64,000 bases of DNA from the NCBI RefSeq assembly GCF_900182955.1, contig NZ_FXUL01000002.1, positions 310,001 through 374,000 on the forward strand, read 5' to 3'. Shown here in pieces: positions 26,376 to 34,032 of this stretch. The translations under genes and the position numbers were made by a program. This DNA is from Noviherbaspirillum suwonense (GTDB lineage Bacteria; Pseudomonadota; Gammaproteobacteria; Burkholderiales; Burkholderiaceae_D). Under the pieces are notes generated by a model. That model saw only the letters and a program-made list of their open reading frames with translations. It was not told where the DNA came from and made no database searches. How positions within the stretch are numbered: the stretch's first letter is position 1; each line of letters starts with the position of its first letter.

Positions 26376-26509
26376 CAGTACTTTCCTAGTCGGCGGTTGC
26401 GGCGTCCTGTCAGTGCTCCGTGGTCAGTTGGCATGGTACTCCAGGGTGCTGTAGCGGAACCGGCGAAGCATCTCATGCAGCGCCGCGTTTGGAAAGCCTG
26501 CTCACCTAA

Positions 26510-26515
26510 AGTATA
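26510..26515 (-). promoter_or_regulatory. Candidate -10 box for the yfiR-kinase operon
   Basis: TATACT on the minus strand has a poor -35 match (TGAATA) about 17 bp upstream. It lies 135 bases before the yfiR-like ATG. Confidence 0.35.
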
Positions 26516-26615
26516 TGCCAGAAAGAAACTTTTATTCATAAAATAATTTCTCTGCTGCAATTACCTTTGACTGCGGTCATTGTGCGCACCGGTCGTCTTT
26601 TTCTGCGCTCGCCCC

Positions 26616-26621
26616 TATAAT
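26616..26621 (+). promoter_or_regulatory. Candidate -10 box of the three-receiver kinase gene
   Basis: A perfect TATAAT lies about 70 bp before the ATG at 26691. No convincing -35 was found at 16-18 bp. Confidence 0.4.
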
Positions 26622-26690
26622 TCCGCTGCCTATCGACCTTGCCAGCCTGACACTTTCCCGGGCGCGCCTATTTTATTCAACGCAATCTCC

Positions 26691-29600
26691 ATGCAGCCAA
26701 GCGCAAAAAACACCCTCGCCCTCTATCTGGCCATCGCCGCGATCAGCGCCATCGTGTTCGTCATCGACACCCAGACCCGCGTCGGTTACGCCGAATGGCT
26801 GCTGTACCTCGTGCCGGTGGCGCTGACCATGTTCCAGCCGCGCCCGCTGGCGCCGTTCCTGGTGGTCGCCAGCCAGATCGTGCTGCTGATACTCGGCTTC
26901 CTGATGTCGCCCGACGGCATCGATTCCCAGATCGGCGCGACCAACCGGGTCGTCGGCTTCATCGTGCTCATTGCCATCGCCTTCCTGGTGAACAAGGTCA
27001 TCGTCGAACGCAACCGGTCCCAGAAGCTGATCTGGCTGCAGCGGGGCGACAGCGAACTGTCGGCCAGCATGCTGGGCGAACTCGACGTCGGCCAGCTCGG
27101 CGACCAGCTGCTGCACACGCTGTGCCGCTATACCGACGCCCAGCTCGCGCTGTTCTACCGCGCCGAGGGCGCCAACCTGTTCCCGGCGGCCGCGTATGCA
27201 TCCGACCGGCCGCTGGCGGACCTGCCGCCGCTCGCGCTCGGCCAGGGCCTGGCCGGCGAAGCGGCGCGCGACGGCGCGGTGCTGGTGCTGTCGGACCTGC
27301 CGCCGGACTACCTGCGCATCAGTTCCGGCGCCGGTGAGAGCCGCGTGTCGCGGCTGGTCATCGCGCCGGTCAGCGCCGACGGCAAGCTGCAGGGCGTGAT
27401 CGAGCTGGGCTTCCTGCGGCCGGGCGTGAATATCGGCGCGGTGCGCGAGCTGCTGCTGATGGCCGGCGAAAGCATAGGCGTGGCGATCCGCTCGGCGCTG
27501 TACCGCCAGCACCTGGCCGCGCTGCTGGAGGAAACCCGGCGCCAGGCGGAGGAACTGCAGGTGCAGCAGGAAGAGCTGCGCCAGTCGAACGAGGAACTCG
27601 AGGAACAGAGCCGCATCCTGCGCGAGTCGCAGGCGCAGCTTGAACTGCAGCAGGCCGACCTGGAGCAGGCCAACACGCAGCTGGAAGAGCGCACGCAGCG
27701 GCTCGAATTGCAGAAGGCGCGGCTGGTCGAGGTGCAGAAAGGCATGGAGGAAAGCGCCGCGCAGCTGGCGCGGGCCAACCAGTACAAGTCCGAATTCCTG
27801 GCCAACATGTCGCATGAACTGCGCACGCCGCTGAACAGCTCGCTGATCCTGTCGCAGATCCTGGCGGACAACAAGCCGGGCACGCTGAGCGCCGAACAGG
27901 TGCGGTATGCGCAGACCATCCATGCGTCCAACAATGACCTGCTGGCGCTGATCAACGACATCCTCGACCTGTCCAAGATCGAGGCCGGCCACATGGAAGT
28001 GCGGCCGCTGCCGCTTGCCATGGCTGCGCTGACCGAGCCGCTGCGCCGCATGTTCGAGCCGCTGGCGCAGGAAAAGGGCCTGTCCTTCCAGGTCCGCGTC
28101 GCCGCCGACGCGCCGGCCTCGCTGGTGACCGACAGCCAGCGCCTGACCCAGGTGCTGCGCAACCTGCTGTCGAACGCATTCAAGTTCACCGCCAGGGGCG
28201 AGGTTGCGCTCGAAGTCTCGGCCGCCGGCGACAAGGTGCGCTTCGCGGTGCGCGACAGCGGCATCGGCATCCCGGCCGAACAGCAGGACATGATCTTCGA
28301 GGCATTCCGTCAGGCCGACGGCAGCACCAGCCGCGAATACGGCGGCACCGGCCTCGGCCTGTCGATCTCGCGCCAGCTGGCGCGGCTGCTCGGCGGCGAG
28401 ATCCGCGTCGAAAGCGCGGTCGGCATCGGCAGCACCTTCACGCTGGACGTCGCCGCGGCGCTCGACGGCAGCGAACGGGCCGCGCCGCCTGCGGCCGAAC
28501 CGGTGCGCAGCGCCGTGGCTGCCGGTTCGAAGGCGACTGCGCCGCAGCAGTCCCAGCTGAAACCGCAATCGCAATCAAAATCGCAGCAGGAACCGGAGAA
28601 ACCGGCGGCCGGCATCGACGACGATCGCGGCAGCCGCAAGCGGGAGCGGCTGATCCTGGTCATCGAGGACGACCTGCGCTTTGCCGGCATCCTGTACGAG
28701 CTTGCGCACGAGCTCGATTTCGACTGCATCCACACCGTCACCGGCGACGAAGGCTACCGGCTCGCCCGCGAGCACCAGCCCAGCGCCATCCTGCTCGACG
28801 TCGGCCTGCCGGACCAGTCCGGACTGGGCGTGCTGGAGAGGCTCAAGCGCGACCCGCAGACGCGGCATATCCCCATCCACATGCTGTCGGTGGACGACCA
28901 TACGCACACCGCGCTGGAGATGGGCGCGGTCGGCTTCGCGCTCAAGCCGGTCGCGCGCGAGGGACTCATCAGCGCCATCGGCCGGCTCGAGCAGCAGCTG
29001 CGGAAGGAGGCCCGCCGCATCCTGGTGGTCGAGGACAACGAGCCGCTGCGCGAGAACCTGGCGCTGCTGCTGGGCGGCGACGGCATCGAGATCGCGACGG
29101 CCGGCACCGTGGCCGAGGCATTGGACCAGGTGTCGAAGGTCACCTTCGACTGCATGGTGATGGACCTGATGCTGCTGGACGCCTCCGGCTACCAGCTGCT
29201 GGAGCAGATGGCGGCCGGCGGCAAGCATTCGTTCCCGCCCGTGATCGTCTACACCGGGCGCGCGCTGTCGCCGCAGGAAGAGCAGCGGCTGCGCAAGTAC
29301 TCGCAGTCCATCATCATCAAGGGCGCGCGCTCGCCGGAACGGCTGCTCGACGAGGTCACGCTGTTCCTGCACCGGGTCGAGGCGACGATGCCGCCGGACC
29401 AGCGCGCGCTGCTGCTGCAGGCGCGCCAGCGCGACGCGGCCTTCGAGGGCCGCCGCATCCTGATCGCCGAGGACGACGTGCGCAACATCTTCGCGCTGAC
29501 CAGCATCCTGGAGCCGCTGGGCGCGGAACTGGTGGTGACCCGCAACGGCCGCGAGGCGGTCGACGCGCTGGCCGCGCGCAGCGACATCGACCTGGTGCTG

Positions 29601-29816
29601 ATGGACCTGATGATGCCGGAGATGGACGGCCTGGCCGCCACCCGCGCGGTGCGCAAGATGCCGCAGCATGCGCGGCTCCCCATCATCGCGCTGACCGCCA
29701 AGGCCATGCGCGACGACCGCCAGCATTGCCTGGACGCCGGCGCCAACGACTATATCGCCAAGCCGATCGACGTCGACAAGCTGGTGTCGCTGTGCCGCGT
29801 CTGGATGCCGCGCTGA
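26691..29816 (+). CDS. Membrane GAF hybrid histidine kinase with three receivers
   Basis: This signalling protein of 1041 residues starts with four predicted TM helices (about 5-25, 35-48, 50-70, 85-105). A GAF domain spans about 150-285, a Gln/Glu-rich coiled coil 285-370, HisKA has H375 (FLANMSHELRTPLNSS), and HATPase follows (NLLSNAFKFTA, DSGIGIP, GTGLGLSISR). A Gln/Ser/Lys-rich linker leads to three receivers starting near 653, 775 and 920 (VIEDDL, VVEDNE, IAEDDV), each with its own Asp. The last has the canonical MDLMMPEMDG and IAKPID. The start is chosen as the ATG opening the first TM region. CheR and a receiver-kinase follow within 20 bp, so the three form one operon. Confidence 0.88.
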   Translation: MQPSAKNTLALYLAIAAISAIVFVIDTQTRVGYAEWLLYLVPVALTMFQPRPLAPFLVVASQIVLLILGFLMSPDGIDSQIGATNRVVGFIVLIAIAFLVNKVIVERNRSQKLIWLQRGDSELSASMLGELDVGQLGDQLLHTLCRYTDAQLALFYRAEGANLFPAAAYASDRPLADLPPLALGQGLAGEAARDGAVLVLSDLPPDYLRISSGAGESRVSRLVIAPVSADGKLQGVIELGFLRPGVNIGAVRELLLMAGESIGVAIRSALYRQHLAALLEETRRQAEELQVQQEELRQSNEELEEQSRILRESQAQLELQQADLEQANTQLEERTQRLELQKARLVEVQKGMEESAAQLARANQYKSEFLANMSHELRTPLNSSLILSQILADNKPGTLSAEQVRYAQTIHASNNDLLALINDILDLSKIEAGHMEVRPLPLAMAALTEPLRRMFEPLAQEKGLSFQVRVAADAPASLVTDSQRLTQVLRNLLSNAFKFTARGEVALEVSAAGDKVRFAVRDSGIGIPAEQQDMIFEAFRQADGSTSREYGGTGLGLSISRQLARLLGGEIRVESAVGIGSTFTLDVAAALDGSERAAPPAAEPVRSAVAAGSKATAPQQSQLKPQSQSKSQQEPEKPAAGIDDDRGSRKRERLILVIEDDLRFAGILYELAHELDFDCIHTVTGDEGYRLAREHQPSAILLDVGLPDQSGLGVLERLKRDPQTRHIPIHMLSVDDHTHTALEMGAVGFALKPVAREGLISAIGRLEQQLRKEARRILVVEDNEPLRENLALLLGGDGIEIATAGTVAEALDQVSKVTFDCMVMDLMLLDASGYQLLEQMAAGGKHSFPPVIVYTGRALSPQEEQRLRKYSQSIIIKGARSPERLLDEVTLFLHRVEATMPPDQRALLLQARQRDAAFEGRRILIAEDDVRNIFALTSILEPLGAELVVTRNGREAVDALAARSDIDLVLMDLMMPEMDGLAATRAVRKMPQHARLPIIALTAKAMRDDRQHCLDAGANDYIAKPIDVDKLVSLCRVWMPR

Positions 29817-29832
29817 GCGCCGGGAGAACGGG

Positions 29833-30657
29833 ATGCCGCATGCGCCGACCACCTTCGATATCGAACTGAACCTGCTGCTGGAAGCGGTCTACCAGAAGTA
29901 CCAGCACGACTTCCGCCATTACGCCCGCGCGTCGCTGCGGCGGCGCATACGGCAGGCGCAGGAGCGCTTCAGCTGCCCGACCGTGTCGCGGCTGCAGGAG
30001 CGCGTGCTGCACGAACCCGAGGTGTTCGCGCAGATGCTGCAGTACTTCACCGTGCAGGTCAGCGAGATGTTCCGCGACCCCGCCTACTTCCTGGCGCTGC
30101 GGCGCCACGTGCTGCCGGTGCTGTCGACCTATCCGTCGATCCGCATCTGGGTCGCCGGCTGCAGCACCGGCGAGGAAGTCTGGTCGCTCGCCATCCTGCT
30201 GGCCGAGGCCGGGCTGCTGGAGCGCACGATCATCTACGCGACCGACATCAACCCGGAGGCGCTGAAGGCGGCCGAGGCCGGCATCTACGACATCGCGCGC
30301 ATCGCCGACTTCAGCCGCGCCTACCTCGAGGCCGGCGGCACCCGCTCGCTGGCCGACTACTACACCGCCAGCGAGCATGGCGCGCTGTTCGACCGGTCGC
30401 TGCGCCGCAACGCGGTCTTCGCCGACCATAGCCTGGCGACCGACAGCGTGTTTTCCGAGGTCCATCTGGTATCCTGCCGCAACGTGCTGATCTACTTCGA
30501 GCGGGAGCTGCAGCAGCGCGCGCTGGGCCTGTTCCACGATGCGCTGATCCACCGCGGATTCCTCGGGCTGGGGAGCCGCGAAACCCTGCGGTTTTCGAGC
30601 CATGCATCGCACTTTTCCGAATTCTGCGCCGCCGAGCGGCTCTACCAGCGCCTTTGA
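29833..30657 (+). CDS. CheR-type protein-glutamate O-methyltransferase
   Basis: This SAM-dependent methyltransferase of 274 residues has an N-terminal CheR helix bundle (LLLEAVYQKYQHDFRHYARASLRRRI) and a catalytic domain with the SAM loop IRIWVAGCSTGEEVWSLAI, the acidic YATDINPEAL and VSCRNVLIYFERELQQ. It lacks the TPR region and the pentapeptide-binding beta-subdomain hints of some CheRs. It sits between two kinase genes (gaps of 16 and 18 bp). No chemoreceptor or CheB methylesterase is nearby, so its substrate may be one of the kinases or an unlinked receptor. Confidence 0.88.
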   Translation: MPHAPTTFDIELNLLLEAVYQKYQHDFRHYARASLRRRIRQAQERFSCPTVSRLQERVLHEPEVFAQMLQYFTVQVSEMFRDPAYFLALRRHVLPVLSTYPSIRIWVAGCSTGEEVWSLAILLAEAGLLERTIIYATDINPEALKAAEAGIYDIARIADFSRAYLEAGGTRSLADYYTASEHGALFDRSLRRNAVFADHSLATDSVFSEVHLVSCRNVLIYFERELQQRALGLFHDALIHRGFLGLGSRETLRFSSHASHFSEFCAAERLYQRL

Positions 30658-30675
30658 CATGATTCCTGAACCGCC

Positions 30676-31866
30676 ATGCATCCATCCATAGACCGCGTCG
30701 TTTCCACGCAGGACGTTCCCGTCCTGGTCGTCGACGACGTCGAACAGAACCTGGTCGCCATCGAGGCGCTGCTCACCCGTCCGGGAATCAGGGTGCTGAA
30801 GGCCGACTCGGGCGTGGCCGCGCTGGAGATCCTGCTGGTGCAGGAAGTCGCGCTGATCCTGCTGGACGTCCAGATGCCCAACATGAACGGCTTCGAGCTG
30901 GCCGAACTGGTCCGCGGCAATCCGCATACCCGCGACATCCCGCTGATCTTCATGACCGCCGCCATCAACGAGCCGCAGCGCAGCTTCCTCGGCTACCAGG
31001 CCGGCGCCGTCGACTTCCTCTACAAGCCGGTCGAGCCCGACATCCTGCGCAGCAAGGTCAATGTCTTCGTCCAGCTGTTCGCGCAGAAGAAGCAGATGGC
31101 GGCGCAGATGGACGAGCTGCGGCAGGCGCTGCATGTCAACGAGATGTTCACCGCGGTGCTGGGCCACGACCTGCGCAATCCGCTTGCCGCCGTGCTCAAC
31201 GGCGCCGAGCTGCTGCTGCTGACTTCGGCCGAGCCCAAGGTCGGCGCGGTGGCCAGCCGCATCCGCTCCAGCGCCAGGCGCATGGAAAAGATGGTCAGCC
31301 AGCTGCTCGACGTCGCCAGCATCCGCGCCGGCGGCGTTGCGCTGGAGCTCGCGCGCGGCAACTATGCGCAACTGTGCCGGCGCATCGCCGACGAACTGAA
31401 GCAGGCCGGGCATGCGAACCCGGTGCAGATCGACGCGGCCGGGGACGCCGACGGCGTGTTCGACCCGCACCGCATCGGCCAGGTGCTGTCCAACCTGCTG
31501 GGCAATGCGCTCCAGCATGGCGACCCGGAAGGCAGCGTCTCGGTGCGCATCGACGGCGCCGACCCGGTGCGGCTGACAATGTGCATCCACAACCGCGGCG
31601 CGATGCCGGCCGCGGTGCTCGAGCAGGCATTCACGCCCTTCCGTCCCGGCCGCGAGCCGCGCGGCCAGCCGGGGCTGGGACTGGGCCTGTACATCGCCAA
31701 GTACTTCGTCGATGCGCATGGCGGCAGCATCGCGCTGACCTCCAGCGAGGACGAGGGCACGAAGTTTACGATCACGCTGCCCCGCGACCAGCTGAAGGCG
31801 GCGGCATCCGGCCTCTCCGGATCTGCCGGCGCTCCTGGCTCCGACCGCGCCGCCGGCTCCAGCTGA
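30676..31866 (+). CDS. Receiver-histidine kinase (REC-HisKA-HATPase)
   Basis: This soluble protein of 396 residues has a receiver at about 14-130 (VLVVDDVEQNLVAIEALL, LILLDVQMPNMNGFEL, FLYKPVEPDILRSK), a short coiled coil, and HisKA with H164 (VLGHDLRNPLAAVLNGAEL). HATPase follows (NLLGNALQHGDP, GLGLGLYIAKYFVDAHGG). The G1 box is weak: where DxGxG is expected the sequence reads HNRGAMPAAVL, without the Asp. That pattern is common in this subfamily of receiver-first kinases, so ATP turnover should be tested. It is the last gene of the kinase-CheR-kinase unit. The C-terminal 25 residues are Ala/Gly/Ser-rich. Confidence 0.87.
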   Translation: MHPSIDRVVSTQDVPVLVVDDVEQNLVAIEALLTRPGIRVLKADSGVAALEILLVQEVALILLDVQMPNMNGFELAELVRGNPHTRDIPLIFMTAAINEPQRSFLGYQAGAVDFLYKPVEPDILRSKVNVFVQLFAQKKQMAAQMDELRQALHVNEMFTAVLGHDLRNPLAAVLNGAELLLLTSAEPKVGAVASRIRSSARRMEKMVSQLLDVASIRAGGVALELARGNYAQLCRRIADELKQAGHANPVQIDAAGDADGVFDPHRIGQVLSNLLGNALQHGDPEGSVSVRIDGADPVRLTMCIHNRGAMPAAVLEQAFTPFRPGREPRGQPGLGLGLYIAKYFVDAHGGSIALTSSEDEGTKFTITLPRDQLKAAASGLSGSAGAPGSDRAAGSS

Positions 31867-32006
31867 CCTGTCATCACCGGGCAAGGCGGCGGGCATGCCG
31901 CATGCGCCCGGTCTGTGCTATCTCAAGCTCGGCCATTACGCAGCAGGCTAAGGTGAACCTCGCAGTCCAGCAAACATTAACAGTTGGCTTTAAGAGGAGT
32001 ATTGCC

Positions 32007-32201
32007 ATGTTGCGAAAATTAGCCGCCACCTCCATCCTGCTCGCCCCCCTGCTCGCCTTCGGGCAAGGCAATGGCCATGGTTATGGCCATGGCAACGGGC
32101 ACGGCCGGCATGCGCCCGAGATCAACGGCGGCAACGTCGTGCTGGCCCTCGCGCTGCTGGGCGGCATCCTGAGCCTGAGCCGTCGGCGCAAGAACCGCTG
32201 A
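32007..32201 (+). CDS. VPEID-CTERM-like sorting target, Gly/His-rich peptide
   Basis: This 64-residue precursor has a signal peptide at 1-19 (MLRKLAATSILLAPLLAFG) and a short Gly/His/Asn-rich segment at about 20-35 (five histidines; NGHGYGHGNGHG). The tail reads APEINGG at 36-42, then a TM helix 43-57, then SRRRKNR. A P-E-I-(D/N) motif, one TM helix and an Arg cluster at the extreme C-terminus are the layout of exosortase sorting signals, here closest to VPEID-CTERM. The exosortase E gene begins 132 bp downstream. The ATG follows TAAGAGGAGTATTGCC, a strong ribosome-binding site. After both processing steps only about 20 residues would remain. Family membership is inferred by eye. Confidence 0.78.
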   Translation: MLRKLAATSILLAPLLAFGQGNGHGYGHGNGHGRHAPEINGGNVVLALALLGGILSLSRRRKNR

Positions 32202-32237
32202 CCAACCGGGGCGGCGTCACCGTGGCCGTCGCGCGGC

Positions 32238-32254
32238 GCCCGGCAATGCCGGGC
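32238..32254 (+). terminator. Intercistronic hairpin between VPEID target and xrtE
   Basis: GCCCGGC-AAT-GCCGGGC is a perfect 7-bp stem, 36 bases after the target stop and 80 bases before the xrtE start. It has no T-run. It may let the small target be expressed above the protease. Confidence 0.4.
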
Positions 32255-32333
32255 TTACGCGCGCAGCCGGAACGTCGCCCGCTGTTTCAACCCGACTTGT
32301 CTCTCCCACAGCGATGCCGGCTGACATGATGTG

Positions 32334-34016
32334 ATGGAAGAGCGCCTGCCCGCATTCCACCCGACGCCGCCCGCAGGCAGCCTGGCCGGCGCAGCGCCAC
32401 GGGCGCGCCGGGGCCAGGGACGCCGTGTCCTGCTGCTGCTGGCCGCGATTGCCGCACAGGCGGCATTGCTCAAGCTGACGATACACCCGCGCGCCGACGG
32501 CGCCTTCCTGACCCTGCCCGGCGGGCTGTTCCAGCCGCTGCTGTATCTCGTCCTCGGCTTCGGCCTGCTGCTGTCCACCCGCTACGCGGCGGTGTGGCAG
32601 TCGCTGGTCGATTCGGCGCGCAACCATCGCTGGCGCAGGATGCTCGCGCCGCAGCTGGCCAGCTACGCCCTGCTCGCCTTCTGCGCCAGCCGGCTGCTGC
32701 CGACCGCGTTCAGCGCCGCGCCCGCACTGGCGTGGCCGGTGTCGGCATGGTGGACGATGCTGCTGGCCGTGTCGGTCGCGCTGACCTGCGGCTTCTCGCT
32801 GGCGCTGGTCGCGCCGGCCGCATGGTGGGCGCAGTTCGCGCGCAGGGAATGGAAGACGCTGCTGCTGGCCTGCATCTTCCCGCTCAGCCATTTCATCGTC
32901 TATTCGCTGGTGGTGCGCTCGGAGGACTGGCTGAGCGGACCGACGATGGCGGTCGTGCGCTTCCTGCTCGAGCTGGCCTATGACGACGTATCGATGGACT
33001 TCGCGGCCAAGGTCATCGGCACCAGCCGCTTCGACGTCATCATCGATCACCTCTGCTCCGGGTATGAAGGCATAGGCATGATGACCGTGTTCCTGATCTG
33101 GTATCTGCACAGCTTCAGCCGCGACTTCCGCTTTCCCCCCGCGCTGTGGCTGTTCCCGCTGGCGGCGCTGGCGATCTGGCTGTCCAACTGCCTGCGCATC
33201 GCGCTGCTGATCGGGATCGGATCGTCGATGTCGTCCGAAGTCGCGATGGACGGCTTCCATGCGAATGCCGGGTGGATCTTCTTCATCGCCGTGGCGCTCG
33301 GCATGGTGGCGCTGGCACGGCGCAGCGCATTCCTCTGCCGCCGCGCCGCGCCGCGCGGCCTGGTGATCGATGCCGACAATGCGCTGGCGATACCGTTGCT
33401 GGCGATGCTGGCGGCGACGCTGCTGACGTCGGCAATGGAAAGCGGCTTTCCGTGGCTGTACCCGGTGCGCATGCTGGCGACCGCCGCCGCCATTGCGCTT
33501 CTATGGCCGCACCTGCGCCCGTACCTGCAACTCCGCTTCACCCCCGCTGCGCTGCTGCCGCGGCTGTTCCCCGCGCTGGCCGGACTGCTGGTATTTTTAC
33601 TCTGGATCGCGCTGGTGCCGCCGTCGGCCGCGATGGACCGCGCATTCAGCGACAGCCTGTTCGCCGCGCCGGCCGCCTTGTCCGCGGCATGGATCGTGAT
33701 GCGCATCGCCGGATCGTCCGTCGTCATCCCCATTGCCGAGGAACTGGCGTTCCGCGGCTACCTGCCGCTGCTGTTCAGGGGCGGCGCGGATGCGTTCCGG
33801 CCCGGCGGCCCGATACACTGGCCGGCCTTCGCCGCGTCCTCGCTGCTGTTCGGCGCGCTGCACGACGCCTGGCTGGCCGGCACGCTGGCGGGCGCCGCCT
33901 ACTACCTGGTCAGGCAGCGTTCGGGACGACTGTCCGACAGCATCGTCGCGCATGGCACGACCAACCTGCTGCTGTGCGCCTACGTGCTGATCGACGGGCG
34001 CTGGTCCTACTGGTAA
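32334..34016 (+). CDS. xrtE: Exosortase E / CPBP intramembrane protease fusion (XrtE, VPEID-CTERM system)
   Basis: This polytopic membrane protein of 560 residues combines two proteases. The N-terminal exosortase part carries the Cys-Arg-His set: C241 in HLCSGYEGIGMM, R288 in SNCLRIALLIGIG and H309 in DGFHANAGW. The C-terminal CPBP (CAAX-like, PF02517) part has E469, E470 and R474 in EELAFRGYLPLL, H510 in GALHDAW, and H540 with N544 in HGTTN. All expected catalytic residues are present in both halves. Exosortases cut target proteins ahead of the C-terminal TM anchor; the role of the fused CPBP domain is unknown. A GTG three bases upstream (32331) is an alternative start. The upstream 64-residue gene is the likely substrate. 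Confidence 0.85.
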   Translation: MEERLPAFHPTPPAGSLAGAAPRARRGQGRRVLLLLAAIAAQAALLKLTIHPRADGAFLTLPGGLFQPLLYLVLGFGLLLSTRYAAVWQSLVDSARNHRWRRMLAPQLASYALLAFCASRLLPTAFSAAPALAWPVSAWWTMLLAVSVALTCGFSLALVAPAAWWAQFARREWKTLLLACIFPLSHFIVYSLVVRSEDWLSGPTMAVVRFLLELAYDDVSMDFAAKVIGTSRFDVIIDHLCSGYEGIGMMTVFLIWYLHSFSRDFRFPPALWLFPLAALAIWLSNCLRIALLIGIGSSMSSEVAMDGFHANAGWIFFIAVALGMVALARRSAFLCRRAAPRGLVIDADNALAIPLLAMLAATLLTSAMESGFPWLYPVRMLATAAAIALLWPHLRPYLQLRFTPAALLPRLFPALAGLLVFLLWIALVPPSAAMDRAFSDSLFAAPAALSAAWIVMRIAGSSVVIPIAEELAFRGYLPLLFRGGADAFRPGGPIHWPAFAASSLLFGALHDAWLAGTLAGAAYYLVRQRSGRLSDSIVAHGTTNLLLCAYVLIDGRWSYW

Positions 34017-34032
34017 CGCGGCTTCGGGCGCT

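Larger units (their letters stand above)
26376..26690. other. Divergent promoter region between yfiR-like and hybrid kinase genes
   Basis: No gene. The 315-bp region has an AT-rich centre (26505-26570). It contains a minus-strand -10 candidate at 26510-26515 and a plus-strand TATAAT at 26616-26621. Confidence 0.55.

Noticed and set aside
26691-29816. Starting this kinase at 26580 instead of 26691
   Set aside because: The extra 37 residues are Cys/Pro-rich and contain no TM or signal sequence; the chosen ATG begins the conserved TM region.
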